A stretch of DNA of 64,000 nt. It comes from Ferruginibacter sp. Lineage in GTDB: Bacteria > Bacteroidota > Bacteroidia > Chitinophagales > Chitinophagaceae. The translations under genes and the position numbers were made by a program. This document shows positions 8,678 to 17,000 of this stretch, piece after piece (the stretch's first letter is position 1; the number at the start of each line of letters is the position of its first letter). A model generated the notes under the pieces. That model worked only from the letters and a program-made list of their open reading frames with translations, was not told the origin of the DNA and made no database searches. The stretch is taken from contig JAOQAK010000021.1 of NCBI GenBank assembly GCA_025963635.1, forward strand, positions 1 to 64,000. Reading direction: 5' to 3'.

Positions 8678-8708
8678 CTCACCGATACTTATTGCCTTTT
8701 TGGCGACA
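8678..8708 (+). promoter_or_regulatory. Direct-repeat element, copy J (opposite strand)
   Basis: On the minus strand it reads TGTCGCCAAA and TATCGGTGAG, 21 bp apart around GGCA, so it faces the rightward gene. It is 75 bp upstream of the ATG at 8784. It supports that start over an in-frame upstream start at 8700, which would fall inside the element. Confidence 0.7.
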
Positions 8709-8783
8709 ACCTTAAACAAAAGATATTATGTAAAAGCATTTTTGTGTAACAAACGATATTCTTTTTCAACAAATTATTTAATT

Positions 8784-9425
8784 ATGAAAAAACTGAAATT
8801 TTCCTACCTGGTAGCAGCAGGATCCATAGCACTGATAACGAGCAGTTGCCGTAAAGATGTCACGCAAAATCTCAGTGATGCAGAATCAAGGGTATATATT
8901 ACCAAACACGACAGTACAGTCAACTTTGCCAATTACCAAACTTTTCGTATCGCGGATTCGGTAAGCGTTATTAAAGACGGACAGTTTGTAACGCATGCTT
9001 ACAATACTTACGACAGCACTATGATTGCTGCTTTGACGCAGGAAATGATCCAGCGTGGTTACCAGCTACAAACTGATCATGCGGTAGCACCAGAGCTTGG
9101 CATCAACATTTCCAGGATTATTACTGACTATACAGGCACCGTGAGCTATGGCGATTACTGGGGTGGTTACGGCAACTACTGGGATCCTTACTACTGGGGT
9201 TATGGCGGGTATGGTTATTATTTCCCTTATACATTTGGTACCTATACATTCCGTGAGGGCGCAATATCTGTGGATATCCTTGATCTGAAGAATCCAAATA
9301 CCAGCACCAATAAACTCAATACAATCTGGACTGGTTTAGGCCGCGGGACAGGCATTTTTTCTATTTCAAACGTTAACGAGGAAACGCAGGCGCTATTTAA
9401 TCAATCAACCTATATACAACAATAG
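8784..9425 (+). CDS. DUF4136 domain lipoprotein
   Basis: 213 aa from ATG 8784. It has a lipoprotein signal (VAAGSIALITSSCRKD, lipobox Cys about residue 20) and then the DUF4136 opening VNFANYQTFRI. The middle is rich in Gly, Tyr and Trp (YWGGYGNYWDPYYWG), matching the tyrosine-rich tract of the paralogue at 5643-6233. The late GLGRG segment is also conserved in this family. Function unknown. An upstream extension to 8700 is open but lacks a signal at its N-terminus and overlaps the promoter element. It is followed 28 bp later by an outer-membrane barrel gene, probably co-transcribed. Confidence 0.85.
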   Translation: MKKLKFSYLVAAGSIALITSSCRKDVTQNLSDAESRVYITKHDSTVNFANYQTFRIADSVSVIKDGQFVTHAYNTYDSTMIAALTQEMIQRGYQLQTDHAVAPELGINISRIITDYTGTVSYGDYWGGYGNYWDPYYWGYGGYGYYFPYTFGTYTFREGAISVDILDLKNPNTSTNKLNTIWTGLGRGTGIFSISNVNEETQALFNQSTYIQQ

Positions 9426-9453
9426 ACTTTCAACAATTTTAAAAATAAAAACT

Positions 9454-10074
9454 ATGAGACAGGTTATAAAAATCACCCTTTTCTTTGCCGCAGCAATGAT
9501 AATAACCCAGGCATCCATGGCACAAGAAGGTCTTCAATTGTCAGTGGGCCACAATGCCGCTACCCCATTGGGCTCTTCTTTCCGGGGCTATGTAAATAAA
9601 CCTTCCTTCCGGGGGCTGCAGGAGTCAATGTTGTTCGGCATCAATAATCATTTAAGGGTTGGGTTACAATCTTCTTACAACGATTTTTATCAAAAATATG
9701 AAAGACAAGTTTACAAATCCACCGATGGCTCGGATGTATCCACCGTACTCTCCAACTCACTGCAAACCGTGCCGGTGTTTGCAAAAGGAGAATATTCATT
9801 TTTTAATAAAGGGTTTTTGAGACCGTATGTGGGGTTGGGCACCGGTATTAATTTTGTGAATTACGATCAATTCCTGGGCGGTTTTGAGTATGATAAACAT
9901 TATACAAAAGCCGCCTTTACAGGTGATGCAGGGTTGCTGGTTCCATTGAGCAGAAAAAACAATTCCGGATTTCGGTTCAGCACTTCTTACAACCTGATGC
10001 CTTTTAATAAGGAAGGCGTTAAAAATCTTGACTCCTGGAATGTTCAAACCGGCTTCACAGTTCCATTGAAGTAA
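9454..10074 (+). CDS. Outer membrane beta-barrel protein
   Basis: 206 aa with a Sec signal (FFAAAMIITQASMAQ). Alternating hydrophobic/polar strands typical of small eight-strand barrels follow, ending in an aromatic-hydrophobic strand (NVQTGFTVPLK). Segments such as LRPYVGLGTGINFV and AFTGDAGLLVPLS are typical of OmpA/OprF-like barrels of Bacteroidota. It has no peptidoglycan-binding domain. It should sit in the outer membrane; its role is not readable. It is second gene of a unit with the DUF4136 lipoprotein, with a hairpin 30 bp downstream. Confidence 0.75.
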   Translation: MRQVIKITLFFAAAMIITQASMAQEGLQLSVGHNAATPLGSSFRGYVNKPSFRGLQESMLFGINNHLRVGLQSSYNDFYQKYERQVYKSTDGSDVSTVLSNSLQTVPVFAKGEYSFFNKGFLRPYVGLGTGINFVNYDQFLGGFEYDKHYTKAAFTGDAGLLVPLSRKNNSGFRFSTSYNLMPFNKEGVKNLDSWNVQTGFTVPLK

Positions 10075-10103
10075 GCAGCTATTCACACTCTATATAAATC
10101 AAC

Positions 10104-10138
10104 GAAACTGTCCCGGCGAAATGGGGCAGTTTCATTTA
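10104..10138 (+). terminator. Probable terminator hairpin
   Basis: Inverted repeat GAAACTGTCCC / GGGGCAGTTTC with an 8-base loop and one G-T pair. The following tract (ATTTAAT) is only weakly T-rich. It separates the barrel gene from the exporter gene. Confidence 0.6.
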
Positions 10139-10149
10139 ATGAAATCAAT

Positions 10150-11586
10150 ATGCTAAATAATTATACGGTTAATAAAAAAGCCTGCCTGCTTGTATTGCTG
10201 CTCGGCACTTCCATGGCTGCAATTGACAGCAGCATTGTAAACCTGTCATTACCGGTAATACGCCAGCAGTTCAGCAGCAACATTACGGAAGTACAGTGGA
10301 TATTGACTGCATATATGCTCAGCTTTTCTATTTTCGTTCCATTAACAGACTGGCTAAAGAACCGTATCGGCTTTTTTAATCTCTATATTGGCAGCACGGC
10401 TATTTTCACTATTGGGTCATTATTATGCGGCCTTTCTCCCAGCCTTCACTGGCTGATAGCAGCCAGGGTACTGCAGGCTGTTGGCGGCGGCGCCATTACA
10501 CCAACCGCACTGGCAATTATTGCTACCGTTTTTCCTGAAAAGGAAAGAGGCAAGGCGATGGGCATCTGGGGGTTGGGCATTGTAATGGGGCCTGCATTGG
10601 GGCCAACATTAGGCGGAATACTCACTCAACATTTTGGATGGCCTTCTATCTTTTTTGTTAACATTCCTATTGGCCTTGTTACCATATGGCTCTCCTATAA
10701 ACATTTACGGTTTCTTAAAGCAGAACAACCCAATAAAAAACCTTTTGACACAGCCGGCTTTATTTCCTTATCCGTGTTTCTTATAGTGCTCCAATATAGC
10801 ATTACAAAAATTGGAATTATCCCATTGTTTTCATTTACAGGTTTAACGCTAATGCTTTTATTTATTGGCAGTTTCATCTTCTTCTTTTATTCATCACGGA
10901 AACACCGCTCCCCATTACTTGACTTATCACTATTAACTAATTTCAAATTTGTAAACGGACTGGGTTTAACTTTTGTGCGTTCCGTTGCCATGTTTGGTGG
11001 ATTATTCCTGTTGCCCTTCTTATTACAAGATTATCTTGGTTATAGTGAAACAGCTTCCGGTCTTATTATTTTGCCGAATGCCCTTATGGTAGGTATTATA
11101 ATGCCCTTTGCAGGTAAATGGACTGATACACATGGATACCGTTCTGTTTCTATTGCCGGCTTAGCTGTGCTTGGAGTTTCTATGTTTATGTTTGCACAGT
11201 TGTACCCAGGCAATGCACTGTTCTTTGCCCTGTTAGCCATGTTATTGAGAGGAGCGGGATTCGGCATGCTGAATACACCGCTCACTGCTGCTGTCATCAG
11301 CGCTGTACCGAAGGAAAAAGTGGCGATGGCTTCTTCCATTAATACGTTGATCATTCAATTGAGCGGTGCTATAAGTGTTTCTGTAATTTCCTTAATTCAC
11401 CAGGTGCTTAATGATCGCTACATGGCGGAAGGGGCTACTGCAGCTCTTGCTGAGCACCGTGCGCTGCAAAATTGCTATTTGCTATCTGGTTTGCTTATGT
11501 TGATTGCGATTATCCCCGCGATGAAATTACCAGAAAAAAATAGAAAGCTTTTTAGTGGCAAACAAATACTAATGGATGCAGCCTGA
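10150..11586 (+). CDS. MFS transporter, DHA2 (EmrB/QacA) drug:H+ antiporter family
   Basis: 478 aa, with about 14 predicted membrane helices as in DHA2 exporters. The family N-terminal signature is visible as MAAIDSSIVNLSLPVI (helix 1). The A-type loop motif appears as DWLKNRIGFF, and the helix 5 antiporter motif appears as GIVMGPALGPTLGG. It should export toxic organic compounds across the inner membrane in exchange for protons. It follows a terminator hairpin and precedes the poxB remnant. No copy of the direct-repeat element was seen in the 75 bp upstream of it. Confidence 0.92.
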   Translation: MLNNYTVNKKACLLVLLLGTSMAAIDSSIVNLSLPVIRQQFSSNITEVQWILTAYMLSFSIFVPLTDWLKNRIGFFNLYIGSTAIFTIGSLLCGLSPSLHWLIAARVLQAVGGGAITPTALAIIATVFPEKERGKAMGIWGLGIVMGPALGPTLGGILTQHFGWPSIFFVNIPIGLVTIWLSYKHLRFLKAEQPNKKPFDTAGFISLSVFLIVLQYSITKIGIIPLFSFTGLTLMLLFIGSFIFFFYSSRKHRSPLLDLSLLTNFKFVNGLGLTFVRSVAMFGGLFLLPFLLQDYLGYSETASGLIILPNALMVGIIMPFAGKWTDTHGYRSVSIAGLAVLGVSMFMFAQLYPGNALFFALLAMLLRGAGFGMLNTPLTAAVISAVPKEKVAMASSINTLIIQLSGAISVSVISLIHQVLNDRYMAEGATAALAEHRALQNCYLLSGLLMLIAIIPAMKLPEKNRKLFSGKQILMDAA

Positions 11587-11633
11587 TCACTGGTTGAAAG
11601 TAATTATGAGTAAGAGAATTGAGCCTCCAAAAG

Positions 11634-11664
11634 GACAGCGATTGTTTTTGCCTGTTCGCCGATT
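11634..11664 (+). promoter_or_regulatory. Direct-repeat element, copy K
   Basis: Plus-strand CAGCGATTG, then TGCCTGTT at the fixed central position, then CGCCGAT. Read on the minus strand this gives the same two half-sites 21 bp apart around GGCA. It ends 69 bp before the ATG of the poxB remnant, so it survives in front of a dead gene. Confidence 0.65.
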
Positions 11665-11733
11665 TCGATTTGAATTGAAAATATGAATTGCAATCTTTGC
11701 AACTGAATTCGATACAAAACTCAATCTTATTTT

Positions 11734-12579
11734 ATGCCAACGACTATTGCAGAAAAATTTGTCGAAATATTGGTGCAGGCCGGTGTTAAACATATACACG
11801 GTGTGGTAGGCGATTCGCTCAATGGAATTACAGATGAATTACGTAAATCCGCTAAAATTAAATGGATACACTACCGCCATGAAGAAGCAGCGGCTTTTGC
11901 TGCAGGGGCCGATTTCACTTGCCGAAAAAATTTCATCACCAATAGTGCATGCCCTTAGGCCAGTGCTGATGCAATATTTACAACAGATGTAGGCACGCCA
12001 ACTGTTTGGGCGGCAAGGTACCTGGATATGAAAGCGGGAAGAAGGCTGATTGGCTCTTTCAACCATGGGTCAATGGCGAGCGCTATGCCGCAAGCTATCG
12101 GGCCACAACTGGCTTTCCCCGGAAGACAGGTAGTATCGCTTTCAGGCGATGGCGGTTTTGCCATGATGATGGGTGATATACTCACTATCTATCAATACAA
12201 TTTACCCATTAAAATTGTGGTGTATAATATTGGATCACTTGGTTTTGTGGCCATGGAAATGAAAGTAATTGGCATGCCGCCGTTTGGAACGGATTTAAAG
12301 TACCCCAACTTCGCAAAAATGGCTGAAGCCATTGGTATCATGGGCATCCGTGTAGAAAACTCAGAAGATGTACCGGTTGCAATAGAAAAAGCATTGGCAC
12401 ATGATGGCCCCGTTTTGATAGATGTGCTTACCAATCCCACCGAGCTGGCAATGCCACCCGGCATAAATATCGAACAGGCAAAAGGATTTGGAATCTACAT
12501 GATAAAACAAACCTTACTGGGTGATGGTGCTGAAGTTTGGGACACACTAAAAACAAAATTTTTTAAGCAAATAGATTAA
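11734..12579 (+). pseudogene. poxB: Pyruvate oxidase / pyruvate dehydrogenase (quinone) remnant, internally deleted
   Basis: Residues 1-60 match the N-terminal TPP-domain start of PoxB (AEKFVEILVQAGVKHIHGVVGDSLN, with the active-site glutamate in HEEAAAFAAGA). The frame then shifts. A short piece in another frame (LAEKISSPIVHALR) matches the central domain. A TAG closes the first frame at 11956-11958. From 11959 the original frame resumes with the C-terminal TPP-binding domain (TTDVGTPTVWAARY, GSFNHGSMASAMPQA, SGDGGFAMMMGD) to a normal C-terminus at 12579. About 320 of some 570 residues are missing in at least two deletions, so it cannot make a working enzyme. The intact family member decarboxylates pyruvate to acetate and passes electrons to quinone. 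Residual ORFs at 11734-11958 and 12028-12579 are pieces of this gene. Confidence 0.9.
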
Positions 12580-12718
12580 TAAAATAATTCCCGATTTATT
12601 TGTTATCATCAGCCCAATTTATTTTTTATTTGTATTGGGCATTGCCAATTACAGTCAGGTAATGCTTGTTTACGAGATGATAATAGAAGCAGGTCCGCCT
12701 GGTCCTAAACATTTTCCT

Positions 12719-13204
12719 TCAGCCCTTTCCGATAAACATTCCTGCCAGGAAAACAATCAAGCCACCTACCAATACCAGGAACAAGGTTTTTGCCAATGGA
12801 ATGTTCATATACTTGTGTCGTACCAGGGCTATTGCGAACAGCTCAACAGCTACAATAATAATTGCAAGTATCATAGCAACTGAAAATTGTGCAAATAAAA
12901 ATGGCAGTGTATGGCCGATGGCCCCGGCAAAAGTCATGAGGCCAGATGCAAAGCCTCGTTGCCAGGGATTACCACGGCCGCTCAGTTTGCCATCATCACT
13001 CAACGCTTCGGAAAAAGCCATGCTGATTCCCGCCCCTGCTGCAGTAGCCAGCCCAACAATAAATGTTGTATGTGTATTGTGTGTTGAATAAGCCGCAGCA
13101 AACAATGGCGCCAAAGAGGATACAGATCCATCCATCAAACCTGCAAGTCCTGGTTGAATGAGATGCAGCACCAAATTACGTTGGGTTGTTTCTTCAGTTA
13201 TCAT
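12719..13204 (-). CDS. VIT1/CCC1-family membrane protein (probable Fe/Mn transporter)
   Basis: 161 aa, almost entirely membrane segments (about 4-5 helices). The opening LIQPGLAGLMDGSVSSLAPLF matches the first helix of the VIT1/CCC1 family, close to the membrane half of MbfA-type ferritin-VIT proteins, where the conserved DG(S/A)VSS motif lies. No ferritin domain is attached. Family members move ferrous iron or manganese out of the cytosol, so a metal-detoxification role fits the stress-gene surroundings. Its start is 79 bp from the direct-repeat element at 13284-13314. Confidence 0.82.
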   Translation of the reverse strand: MITEETTQRNLVLHLIQPGLAGLMDGSVSSLAPLFAAAYSTHNTHTTFIVGLATAAGAGISMAFSEALSDDGKLSGRGNPWQRGFASGLMTFAGAIGHTLPFLFAQFSVAMILAIIIVAVELFAIALVRHKYMNIPLAKTLFLVLVGGLIVFLAGMFIGKG

Positions 13205-13535
13205 GGCGTCATTTGTTCTCTACGTTTGGCAATTATATATTTCATACACAAAAAAATTTTTATCCATCGCCCTGTAGTGAGCTTTTCGATAAAAAGGCAA
13301 AAAACTGTTAAACATATCCTGCAAGCGTAGCATTAAAAGGTGAGGTAATATAATAATCAGGATGTTCTTTCATGAAATCCTTATGAAAGTGGAGTGTTAG
13401 TCTTCCCTGCAAAGCCGCGTTATTAACATTTCACTGTAGAAGTGGCCTAACAAATCAATTAGCACCACAACTATTTTTTGTAACCAGTGTTGAGGTAAAA
13501 AATCACCAAAGCCTGTTGAGGTTATAAATATAAAA
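13205..13535. other. Spacer with element F, otherwise featureless
   Basis: 331 bp between the VIT gene start and the end of the hybrid kinase. It contains the element at 13284-13314. No gene or clear hairpin was seen elsewhere in it. Confidence 0.5.
13284..13314 (-). promoter_or_regulatory. Direct-repeat element, copy F (weak)
   Basis: First half TTTCGATAAA (13284) and central GGCA are in place. The second half CTGTTAAACA matches poorly, shifted by about one base. Located 79 bp upstream of the ATG at 13204, the same distance as the strong copies, which is the main support. Confidence 0.5.
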
Positions 13536-15746
13536 TCAATTTATGCCCTCCAGGTATTCTTTGGCCTCCCGAAAAGCCTGCATGCAAATTGTATTCACCA
13601 GCGCTATTTCGTCCTGCACGTAAATATTTTCATTCTGAATACCTGCATTGCCTTCAATATAATCCAGGTGAGGATCCATTATTTTTGTAAGGCCCATAAA
13701 TGATATAGAGGTTTTCAGGTTGTGTGCAATATGAGCAGCTTCAACATAGTTCTTTTTATTAAATGCTTCCTGCATGGCTTCTAATTCAGCAGGTACCTGT
13801 TGCAGGAATTGTTCTATCATGTTTACTTCAAATGCCTCGTTGCCACCGGAAATTTCCCTGAGGTAATCAAGATTCAGGAGTTTCACATTTTCACCAAGGT
13901 TGTCATCGTTTTCATTTCTTCTCCTAGTTGAACTACTATTACTTTTTAAAATGTCATTGACTATTTTAAACAATTCATTTTCACGGATAGGCTTCGAAAT
14001 ATAATCATTCATACCATAGCTTAAACATTTCTCCCTTTCTCCTGCCATGGCATGTGCTGTCATGGCAACAATAGGAATGTCATTTTTTAATTCATTCCTG
14101 ATTTTTTCTGTGGCACGATATCCATCGATTTGTGGCATCTGGATATCCATCAGTACCAGGCTGAAGTTTTTTTGCTTAAGCGCTTCAATGGCTTCCTCCC
14201 CATTACTAACAATATCAAAATCAAGATCCCAACCTGCCAGTAAATGTTTCATCAGGTTTTGATTCATGAGATTATCTTCAGCTACAAGTAATTTTATATT
14301 TTTTTTATTTAATTGTATTTGTTCTTTAGAAATAATTTGAAATTTATTATTCTCTGTTATCTCTTCTGAAATTATATAAGGAATAGTAAAAACGAATTCA
14401 GTTCCTTCGCCTGGTACACTTTTTACCCCAATCTTTCCTTTTTGCAACTCAACCAGTTGTTTAACAATAGCCAACCCAAGCCCCGTACCGCCATATTTAC
14501 GGGTTGTGTCTTCATCAACCTGCTGAAATCTGTCAAATATGGCATCTATTTTATTGCGGGGAATACCTATGCCGGTATCTTTTACAGCAAAAGCAATATC
14601 AATAGCCGCTTCCTTTTCACCAACTGTAGTTACCCGTATTTCAATAACGCCGGTATTAGTAAATTTCACGGAGTTATTTACCAGGTTCACTAAGATCTGT
14701 GTCAGGCGTATGGCATCTCCAATTAGTACATCGGGAATTGTATCTTCAACATTTACATTAAGCTGCAGGTTCTTTTGTTGAATTCTTGTCGCAAACATGG
14801 TTTCCACGGAATGCAGCAACCCCCGCAAACTGAAAGAGCTTGATTCAATCCGCATCATCCCGGCCTCTATCTTTGAAAAATCAAGTACATCATTTATAAT
14901 GGTTAGTAAATTTTCTCCGGAATTTCGGATTGAACTTACAAACTCTTTTGCCTTTTCATTTAATGGCTCTTTTTGCAACAAATTTGTAAAACCAAGAATG
15001 GCATTCATTGGAGTCCTAATCTCATGACTCATATTAGCCATAAAATTCTCTTTCATGATACCAGCTTCCCTCACTTTTTTTTCCGATTCATTTAATTGAT
15101 CATATAGTTGTTGTTGGCGTTTAATCTTTTTGCTGATATACCAAAACGTAAACATACATGTCAGCCCAGCTATAATAGCCAGAATAATTCCCCACTCTTT
15201 TGCACGATGGCCGCTTTTGTCAGCATCAATAGCCAATAGTGTTAGGTATTGTTGCCGCGGGCTGATCAATGAATCGATAGTGCTCACAATTTTCCCCATT
15301 GAGTTCCTTCCCTTCCGACTTTTGTACATCTCTTCTGCCGCAGATTGCCCTTTCATAAAAAGAGCAGCCAGGACATTATTGCCAAATTCCAGCTTCTCAT
15401 CAATCAACGAATCCAAATGCTGTATAAGACTTTTGGTACTGTCGGCTGCTATAAATGATTTCAGGTAAAAAAGTTCTGACCTGGCATTTTTCTCCTTATT
15501 CTGAATAGCCTTCAGATAGCTGGAATCTTCGCCAATAACTGCCCGGTGTATTTCGCTTTCTATATAAAGCATGTCCGTTTGCAATTTCTTCGTCGCACCA
15601 ATTATATGGAATTCGTTGATAAGCGACTCATTACCCTTTATGAGCTTATGGATATTGCGATTAGAATTATATTGAAGAAATACGATCAGTATAATCGTGG
15701 TAATAAAAATACCCATTAAATAAAGCATGAACCGTTTGTTGCGCAT
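13536..15746 (-). CDS. Hybrid sensor histidine kinase with receiver and HPt domains
   Basis: 736 aa. A membrane helix lies at about 8-25. A periplasmic helical sensor region follows at about 26-183, of the CHASE3/four-helix-bundle size. A second helix is at about 185-204 (WGIILAIIAGLTCMFTFWY). Then come a HisKA domain with phospho-acceptor H241 (MSHEIRTP) and an HATPase with N box LVNNSVKFT and G boxes DTGIGI and YGGTGLGL. A receiver domain has D534 (LMDIQMP), and a C-terminal HPt domain has H675 (AHNLKTS). It is thus a complete His-Asp-His relay that should hand phosphate to a separate response regulator. The small membrane protein gene lies 58 bp upstream and the pair shares the element at 16137-16167. 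The LytTR regulator at 17001-17696 is the nearest possible partner. Confidence 0.93.
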   Translation of the reverse strand: MRNKRFMLYLMGIFITTIILIVFLQYNSNRNIHKLIKGNESLINEFHIIGATKKLQTDMLYIESEIHRAVIGEDSSYLKAIQNKEKNARSELFYLKSFIAADSTKSLIQHLDSLIDEKLEFGNNVLAALFMKGQSAAEEMYKSRKGRNSMGKIVSTIDSLISPRQQYLTLLAIDADKSGHRAKEWGIILAIIAGLTCMFTFWYISKKIKRQQQLYDQLNESEKKVREAGIMKENFMANMSHEIRTPMNAILGFTNLLQKEPLNEKAKEFVSSIRNSGENLLTIINDVLDFSKIEAGMMRIESSSFSLRGLLHSVETMFATRIQQKNLQLNVNVEDTIPDVLIGDAIRLTQILVNLVNNSVKFTNTGVIEIRVTTVGEKEAAIDIAFAVKDTGIGIPRNKIDAIFDRFQQVDEDTTRKYGGTGLGLAIVKQLVELQKGKIGVKSVPGEGTEFVFTIPYIISEEITENNKFQIISKEQIQLNKKNIKLLVAEDNLMNQNLMKHLLAGWDLDFDIVSNGEEAIEALKQKNFSLVLMDIQMPQIDGYRATEKIRNELKNDIPIVAMTAHAMAGEREKCLSYGMNDYISKPIRENELFKIVNDILKSNSSSTRRRNENDDNLGENVKLLNLDYLREISGGNEAFEVNMIEQFLQQVPAELEAMQEAFNKKNYVEAAHIAHNLKTSISFMGLTKIMDPHLDYIEGNAGIQNENIYVQDEIALVNTICMQAFREAKEYLEGIN

Positions 15747-15804
15747 GGTATCTATGGTTTTTATTTTCTTTCTTTTTGTGCCGTAAGTTATTGCTTTAAA
15801 CAGG

Positions 15805-16011
15805 TTAGCTCATATACTTAACATACAGCCTGAACAGTGTAAAAATAGAAAATGCTGTCAAGATTATTAAATGAACAATAATAATTTTCAGTGCATGATA
15901 TTCAATTTCGTACAGTGTGAAATAAGTGAGTCCTATCATGACCAGTGTATTCAGAATAAATAATATGGTAAACTTTGTTTTCATAAGTTCCAGAACGGAT
16001 CGCATAGACAT
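15805..16011 (-). CDS. Small two-helix membrane protein
   Basis: 68 aa with two hydrophobic helices (FTILFILNTLVMIGLTYFTL and IIIVHLIILTAFSIFTLFRL) joined by a short loop with EIEYH. No family recognised. It lies 58 bp upstream of the hybrid kinase in the same direction and is the first gene after the direct-repeat element at 16137-16167 (125 bp). It may be an accessory of the kinase, but this rests only on position. Confidence 0.55.
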   Translation of the reverse strand: MSMRSVLELMKTKFTILFILNTLVMIGLTYFTLYEIEYHALKIIIVHLIILTAFSIFTLFRLYVKYMS

Positions 16012-16136
16012 CCAGTCCGTTAAATCAAAACAAACTGCCTATGCAAAAAAATGATTTTTTTAATATAGTATTGCTAAGTTTTCATCCGCCATTTTATGGT
16101 GTAAAATTGGATTATTAATATCATGCTACTGTTTAA

Positions 16137-16167
16137 AAACGACTAACAGGCAAAAAATGTCGTTGAA
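16137..16167 (-). promoter_or_regulatory. Direct-repeat element, copy G
   Basis: Second half TGTCGTTGAA (16158) is perfect and central CAGGCA is present. The first half is weak (only CG and AA kept). 125 bp upstream of the small membrane protein that precedes the hybrid kinase. Confidence 0.6.
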
Positions 16168-16270
16168 GAAGAATTATCTGCTGTCATTGTCATTCTGGCC
16201 GTTATCCTTATTTAATCATAGAGGGTCATCATATATTTTTTTCCGGCACTCGAATTGGATGATGCTTATC

Positions 16271-16537
16271 TCATTTCCGAAATAAGGTCCCGCAGCTGTA
16301 ACTGCCACGACTGTGTTCAGGAATTGCGGTATTAGAGCATGGAATGGTGCAACCTTCCGGAAGTGGCACCAACGAATAAAGAGCAGTGTACGCCTCTGTA
16401 ACTGCTGCATACCAGTTAGTAACACCTCCCACAAGGAATATTACGGTTGCTGTTGCTGCTGTAGTAAACACACTTCTACATGAAGTGTTCGAACCGAATT
16501 CTTTATTTCCTTTTGTTTGCTTGTTATCCATTTCCAT
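16271..16537 (-). CDS. Small uncharacterised membrane protein (tentative)
   Basis: 88 aa: a polar N-terminus of about 22 residues, one hydrophobic stretch (VFTTAATATVIFLVGGVTNWY), then a Cys- and Pro-containing tail with four cysteines. No family recognised. Two competing frames overlap it, so its reality rests mainly on an element-like sequence 59 bp upstream of its ATG and on the hydrophobic segment. The tail could be a frameshifted end. Confidence 0.4.
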   Translation of the reverse strand: MEMDNKQTKGNKEFGSNTSCRSVFTTAATATVIFLVGGVTNWYAAVTEAYTALYSLVPLPEGCTIPCSNTAIPEHSRGSYSCGTLFRK

Positions 16538-16596
16538 TCTTTTATTATTTTTTTATCATGGTTTGAAGGTAAAACTATCAAGACCTGTCTCCACCG

Positions 16597-16626
16597 AAAA
16601 ACGATTAGGGCATAACTGTCGCCGAA
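16597..16626 (-). promoter_or_regulatory. Direct-repeat element, copy H (weak)
   Basis: TGTCGCCGAA at 16617 is a good second half. GGGCA lies one base closer than in other copies and the first half is poor. 59 bp upstream of the ATG at 16537. Confidence 0.4.
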
Positions 16627-17000
16627 AAAGAATTCGGCCGATGATATCACCTTCCTGATTATCATTTGTCTTGGAATTAAAGAGGAGCCAATTACCTGTT
16701 TGTAATCTTCATATCGTTTGCAATACGATCTGTTCCCAGCCAGTACCTGCATCATAACATTATTATTGCTCTGCTACGGTCAGTTTAAATTCTATCTTTA
16801 TTAAGATCCAACTTACCAATATACCCGATGACATACAAGACCGCAGGAGCCGTTCCTGATACTTTCAGCGACAAAAGGTTTTAAATTGCATTTATTACTT
16901 TTGAGAAGTTTTTTTTGATAAGAAAAGTATAGCGCCAGCAAAGGTTAGGAGTCGCAAAAAGACGGATAGCGGAAATGGTAAAAAATGTATAGGAGTTGCT

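Noticed and set aside
8700-8783. An N-terminal extension of the second DUF4136 gene
   Set aside because: It overlaps the promoter element and would place the signal peptide 28 residues inside the protein.
16441-16755. A 104-codon minus-strand frame
   Set aside because: It spans element copy H and competes with the 88-aa frame. The Gln-rich end looks like chance.
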